DNA from: an uncultured Bacteroidales bacterium
GTDB taxonomy: Bacteria; Bacteroidota; Bacteroidia; Bacteroidales; Bacteroidaceae
Assembly (NCBI GenBank): GCA_902768125.1
Contig: CACXKA010000001.1
Location: 186,001-250,000, forward strand
DNA: 64,000 nt
Direction: 5' to 3'
Shown: positions 1 to 8,578 of the stretch, in pieces
Numbering within the stretch: the stretch's first letter is position 1
Layout of the letters: every line of letters begins with the position of its first letter
Notes under the pieces: generated by a model
Databases searched by the model: none
What the model was told of the DNA's origin: nothing
Seen by the model: only the letters and a program-made list of their open reading frames with translations
Translations under genes and position numbers: made by a program

Positions 1-1356
1 TTGAACGAAGACGTGGTTCGCCTCATCTCTGAGAAGAAGGGCGAGCCCGATTGGCTGTTGCAGTTCCGTCTGGAGGCCTACCGCTATTGGCTCACGCAGG
101 AGCAGCCCACTTGGGGACATGTGCATCTACCGGAGATTGACTATCAGGCCATCTCCTACTATGCTGATCCGACTGCCAACAGTAAGAAAGGTCCTCAGAG
201 CGTGGAGGAGATTGACCCAGAACTGATGAAGACTTTCGACAAACTCGGCATTCCCCTCGAAGAACGTTTGGCACTTTCGGGCACAGCAGTCGATGCGGTG
301 ATGGACTCCGTATCGGTCAAGACCACTTTCAAAGAGAAGCTCTCGGAGAAGGGCATCATCTTCTGCTCCATCAGCGAGGCGGTGAAGAACCATCCCGACC
401 TCGTCCGCCAGTATTTGGGTAGCGTGGTACCACCTAAGGACAATTACTTTGCAGCCCTTAACAGTGCCGTGTTCTCCGACGGTTCTTTCGTATATATTCC
501 GAAGAATACGCGTTGCCCTATGGAACTCTCCACTTACTTCCGCATCAATGCCCGCAACACGGGACAGTTTGAGCGCACACTCATCGTCTGCGACGAGGGT
601 TCCTACGTTTCCTATCTCGAGGGATGTACGGCGCCGATGCGCGACGAGAACCAACTCCATGCCGCTATCGTCGAGATTGTGGTGATGGACAATGCCGAGG
701 TGAAATACTCGACCGTGCAGAACTGGTATCCAGGCGATGCAGAGGGCCGAGGCGGTGTGCTCAATCTCGTCACCAAACGTGGCGACTTAAGAGGCGTGAA
801 CAGCAAGCTTTCGTGGACACAAGTCGAGACGGGTTCTGCCATCACGTGGAAATATCCATCGTGTGTTTTAAGAGGCGACAACAGCCAAGCTGAGTTCTAC
901 AGCGTGGCGGTCACCAACAATCATCAGGAGGCTGACACCGGCACAAAGATGATTCACATCGGCAAGAACACGCGTTCCACCATCATCTCCAAGGGCATTT
1001 CAGCAGGCAAGTCGCAGAACTCCTACCGAGGGCTTGTCCGAGTGGGCAAGCAGGCCGACGGTGCCCGCAACTATTCTTCCTGCGACTCCCTCCTGTTGGG
1101 CAGTCAGTGCGGTGCACACACCTTCCCCTACATGGACATCCACAACAACACCGCTACCGTCGAGCACGAAGCCACCACCTCGAAAATCAACGAGGACCAA
1201 CTCTTCTACTGCAACCAGCGTGGCATCTCCACCGAGGAAGCCGTCGGCCTCATCGTCAACGGCTATGCCAAAGACGTGCTCAATAAGCTTCCCATGGAAT
1301 TTGCCGTAGAGGCCCAGAAGCTCCTGAGCGTCTCGCTTGAAGGAACGGTGGGATAG
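1..1356 (+). CDS. sufB: SufB, Fe-S cluster assembly scaffold subunit (5'-truncated by window)
   Basis: SufB is the scaffold subunit of the cytosolic SufBC2D complex, on which Fe-S clusters are built from sulfur delivered by SufS. The 451 residues visible begin at [10 protein letters not shown], a segment that normally lies some 30 residues inside SufB, so the true start is left of the window and the TTG at position 1 is not a start codon. The C-terminal beta-helix core is intact, including the [10 protein letters not shown] motif whose Cys is the likely conserved scaffold residue and the downstream HEATTSKI motif. sufC follows after 36 nt and sufD overlaps sufC, so the three form one operon. 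Identification is by family-typical motifs and gene order. Confidence 0.97.
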   Translation: MNEDVVRLISEKKGEPDWLLQFRLEAYRYWLTQEQPTWGHVHLPEIDYQAISYYADPTANSKKGPQSVEEIDPELMKTFDKLGIPLEERLALSGTAVDAVMDSVSVKTTFKEKLSEKGIIFCSISEAVKNHPDLVRQYLGSVVPPKDNYFAALNSAVFSDGSFVYIPKNTRCPMELSTYFRINARNTGQFERTLIVCDEGSYVSYLEGCTAPMRDENQLHAAIVEIVVMDNAEVKYSTVQNWYPGDAEGRGGVLNLVTKRGDLRGVNSKLSWTQVETGSAITWKYPSCVLRGDNSQAEFYSVAVTNNHQEADTGTKMIHIGKNTRSTIISKGISAGKSQNSYRGLVRVGKQADGARNYSSCDSLLLGSQCGAHTFPYMDIHNNTATVEHEATTSKINEDQLFYCNQRGISTEEAVGLIVNGYAKDVLNKLPMEFAVEAQKLLSVSLEGTVG

Positions 1357-1392
1357 CCATTGTATCGTAACTTGTAAATCGTACATATCATT

Positions 1393-2142
1393 ATGCTGAA
1401 AATAGAGAATCTGCACGCCAAGGTTGGCGAGAAGGAAATATTGAAGGGAATCGACCTGACGATTCGCGACGGGGAGATTCATGCGCTGATGGGCACGAAC
1501 GGTGCGGGCAAGTCGACGCTGAGCAATGTGATTGTGGGCAATCCGAACTATGAGGTGACGGAGGGCAGCATCACGTTCAACGGACAGGATTTGCTGGCGA
1601 TGAACACGGAGGAGCGGGCGCATGCCGGCATCTTCATGTCGTTCCAGGCGCCCATCGAGATTCCGGGTGTGAGCATGACAAATTTCATGCGGGCAGCGGT
1701 GAATGCCCGTCGTGAGGCTTTGGGGAAAGAGCCGCTGAAGTCGACGGACTTCCTGAAGGTGATGCGCGAGAAACGGAAGCTGGTGGAGATTGACCAGAAG
1801 CTGATGAACCGCTCGGTGAACGAGGGTTTCTCAGGTGGTGAGCGGAAGCGCAACGAGATCTTCCAGATGGCGATGCTCGAGCCGACGTTCTGCATCTTGG
1901 ACGAGACGGACTCGGGTCTGGATGTGGATGCACTGCGCATTGTGGCGGAGGGTTTCAACAAGCTCCGCACGGAGGAGACGAGTGCCATCGTCATCACCCA
2001 CTATCAGCGTTTGCTTGACTACATCCGTCCGGACTTCGTGCATGTGCTCATCGGCGGAAAGATTGTCAAGACAGGTACAGCGGAACTGGCGCAGCAGATT
2101 GAGGAACAGGGCTTCGACTGGATTAAAGAGGAACTGGCATGA
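1393..2142 (+). CDS. sufC: SufC, Fe-S assembly ABC-type ATPase
   Basis: Cytosolic ATPase of the SufBCD complex; ATP binding by the SufC dimer drives the conformational change that exposes the SufB-SufD interface. The 249-residue protein has a Walker A motif (GTNGAGKST, about residues 35-43), the SufC-type signature FSGGERKRNE (about 144-153), Walker B ending in ILDETDSGLD and the switch His in ITHY. Length is normal for the family. Its last 4 nt (ATGA) overlap the start of sufD, which indicates translational coupling. Confidence 0.97.
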   Translation: MLKIENLHAKVGEKEILKGIDLTIRDGEIHALMGTNGAGKSTLSNVIVGNPNYEVTEGSITFNGQDLLAMNTEERAHAGIFMSFQAPIEIPGVSMTNFMRAAVNARREALGKEPLKSTDFLKVMREKRKLVEIDQKLMNRSVNEGFSGGERKRNEIFQMAMLEPTFCILDETDSGLDVDALRIVAEGFNKLRTEETSAIVITHYQRLLDYIRPDFVHVLIGGKIVKTGTAELAQQIEEQGFDWIKEELA

Positions 2143-3356
2143 AGAGCGAGTTGCAGTACATAGAACTATACCGCGAGGCGGGCGACCTGATTAAGGGCAA
2201 GAGTAGTGCGGTGATGAACGCCGTGCGCGACGAGGCTTTTGAGGCATTCCAGCGTGTGAGCTTCCCTACAAAGAAGGTGGAACGCTACAAATACACGGAT
2301 GTGGATGCCGCTTTCGCTCCCAACTATGGCATCTCGCTGTCGCCACTGACCGTCAATCCTTCCGCGTACATATATAATATAAAGGACGCGCCCATTGATG
2401 TGACCCCCTACTACCATCAGGTGGCTGACACCAACGATGCCATCACAGCACTGAACACGGCACTGGTGCACGACGCTCTGCTGGTCTATGTGCCCAAGAA
2501 CATGAAGGTGGACGCCCCCATCGTGGTGGACAACTGGCTCCGTGGCAATGCCGCCACGATGATGAACCGCCGCGTGCTCATTATCATGGAGCAAGGGAGC
2601 GATGCCACTATCATCATCAACGACCATGCTGCCGACAAGCAGCGCTTCCTCACCACCCAGGTCATCGAGGTCTATTGCCACGACAATGCTCGTCTTGACC
2701 TCTATGAGATTGAGGAGACCACGCCGCTCTGCTCGCGCTTCTCAAATGTCTATATTCGTGAAGGTCGCGACTGCTCGGTGAAGCACAACAGCATCACGCT
2801 CTTCAACGGACAGACCCGCAACCTCTGCGACGTCTATCTGCAAGGCGAGAACTCAGAGGTGACGCTGAACGGTTGTGCCATCGGCGGCGGCAACCAGCGC
2901 ATCGACAACAACACGCTGATTCATCATCAGGTGCCGAACTGCACCTCGAACGAACTCTATAAGTACGTGGTGGATGACCAATCGGTCGGTGCATTCGCTG
3001 GCAAGATTCTGGTGGATAAGGACGCTCAGAAGACTGCTTCGCAGGAGACGAACGCCAATCTCTGTGCATCGACCGACGCAAGGATGTACACCCAGCCGAT
3101 GCTGGAAATCTATGCCGACGATGTGAAGTGCGCTCACGGCTCGACAGTGGGCGTGATGGACGAAGCCGCTCTCTTCTATATGCGTCAGCGTGGCATCCCA
3201 GAAGCCGAGGCGCGCACCCTGCTCAAAAACGCTTTCATGGGACAGGTCATCGACCAGATCAAGTTCGAGCCTCTGCGCCAGAAGCTCTATGTGAAAGTGG
3301 AGAAACGCTTCCGCGGCGAACTCGACAAATGCGAGGACTGTCGCCTCTGTAAATAA
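2139..3356 (+). CDS. sufD: SufD, Fe-S assembly scaffold partner subunit
   Basis: Paralogue of SufB and third subunit of the SufBC2D scaffold. The 405-residue protein has the family C-terminal core with KCAHGSTVG (about residues 328-336), containing the His conserved in SufD and implicated in cluster formation. The protein ends in a cysteine-rich tail, CEDCRLCK. It starts inside the sufC stop codon (ATGA overlap), and ribF starts 8 nt after its end, so ribF is probably co-transcribed. sufS, normally the fourth gene of such operons, is not here but about 5 kb downstream. Confidence 0.95.
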   Translation: MKSELQYIELYREAGDLIKGKSSAVMNAVRDEAFEAFQRVSFPTKKVERYKYTDVDAAFAPNYGISLSPLTVNPSAYIYNIKDAPIDVTPYYHQVADTNDAITALNTALVHDALLVYVPKNMKVDAPIVVDNWLRGNAATMMNRRVLIIMEQGSDATIIINDHAADKQRFLTTQVIEVYCHDNARLDLYEIEETTPLCSRFSNVYIREGRDCSVKHNSITLFNGQTRNLCDVYLQGENSEVTLNGCAIGGGNQRIDNNTLIHHQVPNCTSNELYKYVVDDQSVGAFAGKILVDKDAQKTASQETNANLCASTDARMYTQPMLEIYADDVKCAHGSTVGVMDEAALFYMRQRGIPEAEARTLLKNAFMGQVIDQIKFEPLRQKLYVKVEKRFRGELDKCEDCRLCK

Positions 3357-3364
3357 ATATAGAA

Positions 3365-4291
3365 GTGGTGGGTAAGGACAATACGATAAGACCTTGTGTG
3401 GCGACGATTGGCACCTTCGATGGCGTGCATCGGGGGCATCAGTTCGTGGTGCAGCAAGTGGTGCAGCAAGCCCGCGAACGAGGACTTGACGCCGTTGTGC
3501 TCACCTTCCCCAATCACCCCCTGCAAGTGCTCCGAGAAAACTTCCACCCCCAGATGCTCACTTTGTCGGACGAGAAGGAAAGACTCCTCCAGCAGACAGG
3601 CGTGGACAGGGTGGTGCTCATGGACTTCACGAAGGAAGTGGCAAATATGACTGCCTGCGACTTCATGCAAACCATCCTCAAGGAACAGCTGAACGCACAA
3701 GTGTTGCTCATGGGCTATGACAACCACTTCGGACAAGACCACAAAAGTTTTGACGATTGCCAACGTGATGGTCAGAAACTGGGCATAGAAGTGCTAGGAT
3801 GCGAAGAATTAGCTTCCGAACAGAAAATCTCTTCCACCGCCATTCGGCAGGCATTGCTTCATGGCGACGTCGAAACCGCCAACACTCTACTAGGCTATCA
3901 TTACTCCTTACAGGGCGAAGTGGTGCAGGGTTTCCAGAATGGTCGCAAACTCGGCTACCCTACCGCCAACCTGCAAGTGAACTCCTCCAAACTTATGCCC
4001 GAAAACGGTGCGTATCTGGTGAAGTGTCGAATGTCAAATGTCAAATGTCAAATGTCAAATGTCTTCGGTATGCTCAATGTGGGCACCCGCCCTACTCTTC
4101 ACAATGGACAGCAACGAAGCATCGAAGTACACATCTTTGATTTTGATGGCGACCTCTATGGACAGACTTTGACCCTCGAACTCCTGCATCATTTGCGCAA
4201 GGAACAAGAGTTTGACACCCTCGAAGCACTCCAGCAGCAACTAGTTGCAGACGAGGCTCAATGCCGTCTATTCCTCAATTCTTCCATATAA
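3365..4291 (+). CDS. ribF: Bifunctional riboflavin kinase / FMN adenylyltransferase with an internal heptad array
   Basis: RibF converts riboflavin to FMN and then FAD. The N-terminal half is the nucleotidyltransferase domain, with GTFDGVHRGH near residues 17-26; the C-terminal half is the riboflavin kinase domain, with GYPTANL near residue 197 and NVGTRPT near 238-244. The start is GTG, 8 nt after sufD. Between YLVKC and the NVGTRPT strand the protein has an extra segment with a repeating S-N-V-K-C-Q-M pattern, encoded by a 7-bp tandem array (4027-4061). It stays in frame and both flanking domain motifs are intact, so the enzyme is probably active with an enlarged loop. No FMN riboswitch is apparent upstream. 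Confidence 0.95.
   Translation: MVGKDNTIRPCVATIGTFDGVHRGHQFVVQQVVQQARERGLDAVVLTFPNHPLQVLRENFHPQMLTLSDEKERLLQQTGVDRVVLMDFTKEVANMTACDFMQTILKEQLNAQVLLMGYDNHFGQDHKSFDDCQRDGQKLGIEVLGCEELASEQKISSTAIRQALLHGDVETANTLLGYHYSLQGEVVQGFQNGRKLGYPTANLQVNSSKLMPENGAYLVKCRMSNVKCQMSNVFGMLNVGTRPTLHNGQQRSIEVHIFDFDGDLYGQTLTLELLHHLRKEQEFDTLEALQQQLVADEAQCRLFLNSSI
4027..4061 (+). repeat. Heptad array inside ribF (5 units, TCAAATG)
   Basis: Five consecutive 7-bp units, the last four exactly TCAAATG and the first TCGAATG. It is in the coding sense of ribF. Because 7 is not divisible by 3, successive units are read in all three frames and encode a cyclic seven-residue peptide without stops. It belongs to the dispersed array family described in the findings. 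Confidence 0.9.
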
Positions 4292-4303
4292 AACCCCGTT
4301 CTC

Positions 4304-4885
4304 ATGCTCGAAATTCTCGACACACTCGTTTCCCTCGATCTCTTCAAAGTCTTCTTCTGCTGCGACCTGGAGAAATGCCACGGTGCCTGTTGCGTTGAAG
4401 GCGATGCTGGTGCTCCAGTCACCATGGAAGAAGTGGGTCTTCTCGAAGAAGCTTATGAGGTAATCCATGACGACCTCACTCCCGATGCCCAACAACAAAT
4501 TGAGGAAGAAGGGGTTGTCTATCCCGACAAGGATGGTGAACTTGTTACTCAGATTGTTCGTGGCAAGGACTGCGTCTTTGTCAAGAATGAAGGAGGATGT
4601 GCCTTTTGTGCCATTGATTCCGCTTATCGCTGTGGTCGTTTCCATTGGCAAAAGCCTATTTCTTGTGCCCTCTATCCAGTACGACTCTCCAAAGTGGGAG
4701 GTGTGACAGCCGTCAATGTACACAAATGGGATATCTGCCAACCCGCCCGTGAATTTGGTAAGAAACTCCAGTTGCCCGTCTATCAGTTTCTTAAAGAACC
4801 CCTCATCCGACGATTTGGACAAACGTGGTGGGATGAATGCGATTTGGCGGCCAAAGAACTCAAGAAAGCGGGATATTTGGACTAA
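4304..4885 (+). CDS. DUF3109 family cysteine-rich protein
   Basis: A 193-residue protein of the DUF3109 family, common in Bacteroidetes; function unknown. The visible hallmarks are an N-terminal cluster CCDLEKCHGACC (about residues 18-29) and a second group, GGCAFC and YRCGRFHW followed by SCALYP (about 97-128). This cysteine pattern suggests metal or Fe-S cluster binding, which is inference. No signal peptide or membrane segment is seen, so it is probably cytosolic. It lies 12 nt downstream of ribF in the same direction and probably ends the suf-ribF transcription unit. Confidence 0.8.
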   Translation: MLEILDTLVSLDLFKVFFCCDLEKCHGACCVEGDAGAPVTMEEVGLLEEAYEVIHDDLTPDAQQQIEEEGVVYPDKDGELVTQIVRGKDCVFVKNEGGCAFCAIDSAYRCGRFHWQKPISCALYPVRLSKVGGVTAVNVHKWDICQPAREFGKKLQLPVYQFLKEPLIRRFGQTWWDECDLAAKELKKAGYLD

Positions 4886-4974
4886 ACATCCCTCATAAAG
4901 TGCTGAAAAACGATAAAAAACAACATTTTTCAAAAAAAAAAGTGCCGAAACTCTTTTTTTAGAAAAATTTATTA

Positions 4975-4982
4975 TAAATTTG
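4975..4982 (+). promoter_or_regulatory. Bacteroidales-type -7 box (TAAATTTG)
   Basis: Matches TAnnTTTG, 84 nt upstream of the zinc-ribbon gene at 5067, in an AT-rich stretch. No clear TTTG -33 element. The predicted transcript would begin just before a 7-bp perfect stem (TGCACCC at 4995-5001 with GGGTGCA at 5017-5023). Confidence 0.55.
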
Positions 4983-5066
4983 CAACTTGACTGATGCACC
5001 CTATGCGAAACAGAGTGGGTGCAACGTGCGGAAGACTAACAATAACAATCAAGTCGTACTAAGCGT

Positions 5067-6548
5067 ATGATAACTATCCAAAATAATGACGGTGACAGAC
5101 GGGTGCTCGTGCTGGACAACCCCTTTGCCCTTGATGAAAGCCCTGACTTCCCTGAATACCTCTTCGATGTTGTGTTCATTGCTAATGATTCTGTGGAGGA
5201 AACCAAGACCATCCTCAACAGCATCAATCCTGTCACTTCCACCAAATGTTGCTACAAGCCACTGTTTGTATCTGCCTCTCTTCAGGGAAAGATGGGTAGT
5301 TATGATGAAATCATTGATGGCTATTCCGACAACTGGAATGACATGGAGGTGCTCACCACCGTTGAAAATATCATCAATTACAACACTTTGATTGGCCTTG
5401 CGGCGACAGAAGACCCCATCATGTCTTCCAACCAGTTCTTCATTCGTCTGACTCGTTATTTGATTTCACGCAAGAAGACGATTTTGGAGCCCAAACTCGA
5501 CGTCACCGCATCCACAGGTTATGTCATTCCTGTGTTCGACCTCTTCTATAGACTCGGACAGTACGAACTTTCTGACTACTTCGTGTTCCTTCAGTCTATG
5601 GCTGAAAAGGGACTCTTCCGCGCTTCCAAGTTCGTCAACAAGGTGTACCTCTGTCCCAATTGTCTCCATTCTCATTTGCTTTACATCAAGACTTGTCCCA
5701 AGTGCGGACAGTCTTCTGTGCATACAGAGGAGGTGATTCACCATTTCCGTTGCGCCAACGTGTCACCCGAACACACCTACAACTTCGGTGGACAGTTGCG
5801 TTGCCCCAAGTGCCACAAGATTCTTCGCCACATTGGTATGGACTATGACCGTCCAGCAGTTGTTTACACTTGCAACACCTGTGGTAACACATTCATTGAG
5901 CCTCAGACACAAAGTCTTTGCACCAGCTGTCACAAGCTCAACGATGTAGAGGAACTTATACCACAGGACATCAACGTCTATGAGATTACGTCCGAAGGTA
6001 AGCAAAGCATTATCTCGCCCAACATTGGATTCACGATATACACAGAGTTTTACGACAACTACATCGAATTCAACCGTTTCGTCAGTCGTATTCGCCTCTT
6101 GGCAGAGCAGAAATTCTCTGGCAACATCGAAGGCGACCTGCTCGTCGGAAAAATCTGGATTCTCAACGAAGAAGGCGAGACAATGGCCATACGACCCGAA
6201 GCCATCGAACTCGTCTGCCTCTACTTCCCCAACAACAAGGTATCGGCAGCCAATAACATCATCTACGTCGGCTCTGTCATCCGTGAGCACAAGGGTATTG
6301 ACACAGAAGAGGAAATCATCAATTTCCAAGTCATGATGTCAGAGACACTTCGTGCAGCTGTTTCCATCCTCAAACCTGGCGAGACCATTTGCTACAACTA
6401 CATGAAGTTGCAAGGCAATCAGTCCACCATCGACGACTTCATCAAGGAGATGGAATATATCTCACCTACTCCTGACGACACAGCCAGCCAAGAGACTGAA
6501 CATACTCAGGCAGCACCATCCGTCGCTGATGAGATTGAAGACATGTAA
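5067..6548 (+). CDS. Multi-zinc-ribbon signalling protein (TackOD1-like)
   Basis: A 493-residue protein I identify only by architecture. The first ~110 residues look like a degenerate receiver-type domain without an obvious phospho-acceptor Asp. Residues ~195-305 hold a series of zinc-ribbon knuckles (CPNC, CPKC, CPKC, CNTC, CTSC), resembling the TackOD1 output domain found in signalling proteins. A further ~170 residues follow, ending in an acidic, Gln/Thr-rich tail. No signal peptide or membrane segment is visible. It is followed after 44 nt by a stand-alone receiver, so the two probably form one signalling pair; the signal and output are unknown. A promoter lies at 4975 with a structured leader. 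The TackOD1 assignment is from memory of the family and needs a profile search. Confidence 0.6.
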   Translation: MITIQNNDGDRRVLVLDNPFALDESPDFPEYLFDVVFIANDSVEETKTILNSINPVTSTKCCYKPLFVSASLQGKMGSYDEIIDGYSDNWNDMEVLTTVENIINYNTLIGLAATEDPIMSSNQFFIRLTRYLISRKKTILEPKLDVTASTGYVIPVFDLFYRLGQYELSDYFVFLQSMAEKGLFRASKFVNKVYLCPNCLHSHLLYIKTCPKCGQSSVHTEEVIHHFRCANVSPEHTYNFGGQLRCPKCHKILRHIGMDYDRPAVVYTCNTCGNTFIEPQTQSLCTSCHKLNDVEELIPQDINVYEITSEGKQSIISPNIGFTIYTEFYDNYIEFNRFVSRIRLLAEQKFSGNIEGDLLVGKIWILNEEGETMAIRPEAIELVCLYFPNNKVSAANNIIYVGSVIREHKGIDTEEEIINFQVMMSETLRAAVSILKPGETICYNYMKLQGNQSTIDDFIKEMEYISPTPDDTASQETEHTQAAPSVADEIEDM

Positions 6549-6592
6549 GAATACACTAAACGAATCAATAAAAACTTAAAAAACATACCGAT

Positions 6593-7018
6593 ATGAACAA
6601 CTACATCACACCAGGAATCGACGTTGAAAGTCTATCCGTCCTCGTAGTCGATGACGTTCCATTGAACATCCTTCTAATCAAGAAGATGCTCTCTCAGTAC
6701 ACGTTTGAACTCCGTACAGCTAATGGTGGTCAGGCTGCGCTTGACGCTATTGCACAGAAAAAACCAAACCTCGTGCTGCTTGACCTGATGATGCCAGGTA
6801 TCGATGGTTTTGAGGTGATTCGCCGTCTCCGTGCAGACGAAGCCACGAAAGATCTGCCTATCATCATCCTTTCAGCATTGAATTCAGAGCAAGACATCTC
6901 TAAGGGCTTCCAGCTTGGAGCTAATGACTTCATCAACAAGCCTATCATTATGGAGAAACTGCTTAGCAGTGTCACAACCCAAATCAACCTTCAAGCTGCT
7001 AAAGCACAGGCAGGATAA
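6593..7018 (+). CDS. Single-domain response regulator (CheY-like receiver)
   Basis: A 141-residue protein made only of a receiver domain. It shows VVDDVP (acidic pocket), the phospho-acceptor Asp in LVLLDLMMPG (about residue 61), the conserved Ser in ILSAL and Lys in INKP. No DNA-binding or enzymatic output domain is attached, so it must act through a partner, possibly the zinc-ribbon protein encoded just upstream. A strong hairpin terminator shared with hisS follows. No histidine kinase is adjacent. Confidence 0.9.
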   Translation: MNNYITPGIDVESLSVLVVDDVPLNILLIKKMLSQYTFELRTANGGQAALDAIAQKKPNLVLLDLMMPGIDGFEVIRRLRADEATKDLPIIILSALNSEQDISKGFQLGANDFINKPIIMEKLLSSVTTQINLQAAKAQAG

Positions 7019-7040
7019 AAGCCGGATTTAGGGTTAGTAA

Positions 7041-7108
7041 AAAAAGAAGAGTGAAAATCTAAGTTGCCAATTACATGGACAGGTAACTTAGATTCTCACT
7101 CTTTTCTA
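7041..7108. terminator. Bidirectional intrinsic terminator between the receiver gene and hisS
   Basis: Arms 7047-7068 and 7082-7103 pair over about 21 bp with two imperfect positions, with an A-run before the first arm and a T-run after the second, so it can terminate both converging transcripts. Confidence 0.85.
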
Positions 7109-7123
7109 TTCACGATGAGCTAT

Positions 7124-8476
7124 TTAACTCAATTCTTCCACCAGTTCTTCAGCTGTTACCAATTTCTGCTCGCCTGTGGTCATGTTCTTTAGGTTAATTT
7201 TACCCTCGTTCATTTCACTCTCACCTGCAAGTGCCACAAAAGGAATCGTCTTGGCATTGGCATAACTCATCTGCTTCTTCATCTTGACCGCATCAGGGAA
7301 AATTTCACCACTGATACCAGCGGCACGCACCTTCGCCAACACTGGCAAACAATAGGCAGCCTCTGCCTCACCGAAGTTGACAAACAACACCTTTGTACCA
7401 CCTACTGCCTCTTTCGGATAAAGATCCAACTGATTCAGCACATCGAAAATTCTGTCGGCACCAAACGAGATGCCCACACCACTCAATCCCGGCATACCAA
7501 AGATACCCGTCAAGTTGTCGTAGCGTCCGCCACCCGTGATAGAACCAATTTCTACATCCAATGCCTTCACCTCAAAGATGGCACCCGTATAGTAATTCAA
7601 GCCACGAGCCAGCGTCAGATCCAATTCCACCTCATTCTTCGTCTCCAATTTACTCAAGATGTACTCCATTTCCTCCACACCTTTCAGTCCTGTTTCCGAA
7701 TCTTTCAACACTTCCTTCATCGTCGCCAACTTCTCCTCATTCGAACCACTCAACTGAATGATAGGTTGCAACTTCGCAATGGCTTCTGCAGGGACACCAT
7801 CTTCTGCCAATTCAGCGTTGACAGCATCAAGTCCAATCTTGTCCAACTTGTCCATCGCCACAGTGATGTCCACAATCTTGTCTGCCTGACCTATCATCTC
7901 TGCAATACCTGTCAGGATCTTGCGGTTATTCATCTTGATGCACACTCTCACACCGAAACGTGTGAACACCGTATCGACAATCTGCATCAACTCCACCTCA
8001 TTCAACAGGGAATCGCTGCCTACCACATCAGCATCACACTGATAGAACTCTCTGTATCTACCCTTCTGTGGACGGTCAGCACGCCACACAGGCTGAATCT
8101 GGTAACGCTTGAACGGCAAAGCTAATTCCTCTCTGTGTTGCACCACATAACGAGCAAACGGCACTGTCAGGTCATAGCGCAAGCCCTTCTCACAGAACTT
8201 CGCAGCCAACTTTCCCGTACTTGTCGTCGCCACCTCCTCTGCAGTCATTCCATGCAGAAAATCGCCTGAGTTCAGAATCTTGAAGAGCAACTTGTCACCC
8301 TCCTCACCATACTTACCCATCAGTGTTGAGAGGTTCTCCATCGCAGGGGTTTCAATCTGCTGAAAACCATACAACGCATACACCTCTTTGATGGTGTTGA
8401 AAATATAATTGCGCTTCGCCATTTCCACTGGCGAAAAGTCACGTGTACCCTTTGGAATGCTCGGTTTTTGTGCCAT
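7124..8476 (-). CDS. hisS: Histidyl-tRNA synthetase
   Basis: Class II aminoacyl-tRNA synthetase that charges tRNA-His in the cytosol. The start is set at the ATG at 8474-8476 ([14 protein letters not shown]), the usual HisRS N-terminus; an upstream in-frame ATG would add 17 residues that do not look like the family and would overlap the promoter region. Motif 2 region [11 protein letters not shown] and the HisA motif region [14 protein letters not shown] are present, with a C-terminal anticodon-binding domain. Length 450 residues is normal. Divergent from sufS, with a -7 box at 8505-8512. Confidence 0.97.
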   Translation of the reverse strand: MAQKPSIPKGTRDFSPVEMAKRNYIFNTIKEVYALYGFQQIETPAMENLSTLMGKYGEEGDKLLFKILNSGDFLHGMTAEEVATTSTGKLAAKFCEKGLRYDLTVPFARYVVQHREELALPFKRYQIQPVWRADRPQKGRYREFYQCDADVVGSDSLLNEVELMQIVDTVFTRFGVRVCIKMNNRKILTGIAEMIGQADKIVDITVAMDKLDKIGLDAVNAELAEDGVPAEAIAKLQPIIQLSGSNEEKLATMKEVLKDSETGLKGVEEMEYILSKLETKNEVELDLTLARGLNYYTGAIFEVKALDVEIGSITGGGRYDNLTGIFGMPGLSGVGISFGADRIFDVLNQLDLYPKEAVGGTKVLFVNFGEAEAAYCLPVLAKVRAAGISGEIFPDAVKMKKQMSYANAKTIPFVALAGESEMNEGKINLKNMTTGEQKLVTAEELVEELS

Positions 8477-8504
8477 AATTTTGTATCGAATTACAATTTG
8501 GATG

Positions 8505-8512
8505 CAAAGGTA
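8505..8512 (-). promoter_or_regulatory. -7 box of hisS (TACCTTTG on minus strand)
   Basis: Exact TAnnTTTG match 28 nt upstream of the chosen hisS start. It is divergent from the sufS box at 8535-8542. Confidence 0.7.
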
Positions 8513-8534
8513 CGGATTTTTCTTCAATTTTTCT

Positions 8535-8542
8535 TACCTTTG
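8535..8542 (+). promoter_or_regulatory. -7 box of sufS (TACCTTTG)
   Basis: Exact TAnnTTTG match, 36 nt before the sufS ATG. The leader between it and the start codon is almost entirely a heptad array. Confidence 0.75.
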
Positions 8543-8549
8543 CAAAAAC

Positions 8550-8577
8550 TTTCAACACTCAACGCTCAACATTCAAC
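8550..8577 (+). repeat. Heptad array forming the sufS leader (4 units)
   Basis: Units TTTCAAC, ACTCAAC, GCTCAAC, ATTCAAC lie in tandem between the -7 box and the ATG; the 7 nt joining box and array (CAAAAAC) fit the same register. One base separates the last unit from the ATG at 8579. Coding sense. Confidence 0.8.
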
Positions 8578-8578
8578 G

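Noticed and set aside
1-3. TTG at position 1 as the SufB start codon
   Set aside because: The sequence there corresponds to an internal part of SufB; the start lies outside the window.
127-660. Long open frames antisense to sufB and other GC-richer genes (for example 15233-16186 and 17234-18148 minus)
   Set aside because: They mirror strong coding genes, have no family features and consist of low-complexity reverse translations.
3300-3365. FMN riboswitch before ribF
   Set aside because: Only 8 nt separate sufD and ribF; no conserved RFN structure is visible.
4027-4061. Tandem repeats as a CRISPR array
   Set aside because: Units are 7 bp with no spacers, and no cas gene is in the window.
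8477-8527. Longer hisS and similar N-terminal extensions (also at sufS, gpmI, GH95, lipoprotein and several GT genes)
   Set aside because: The extensions translate promoter boxes, arrays or leaders and do not match family N-termini.
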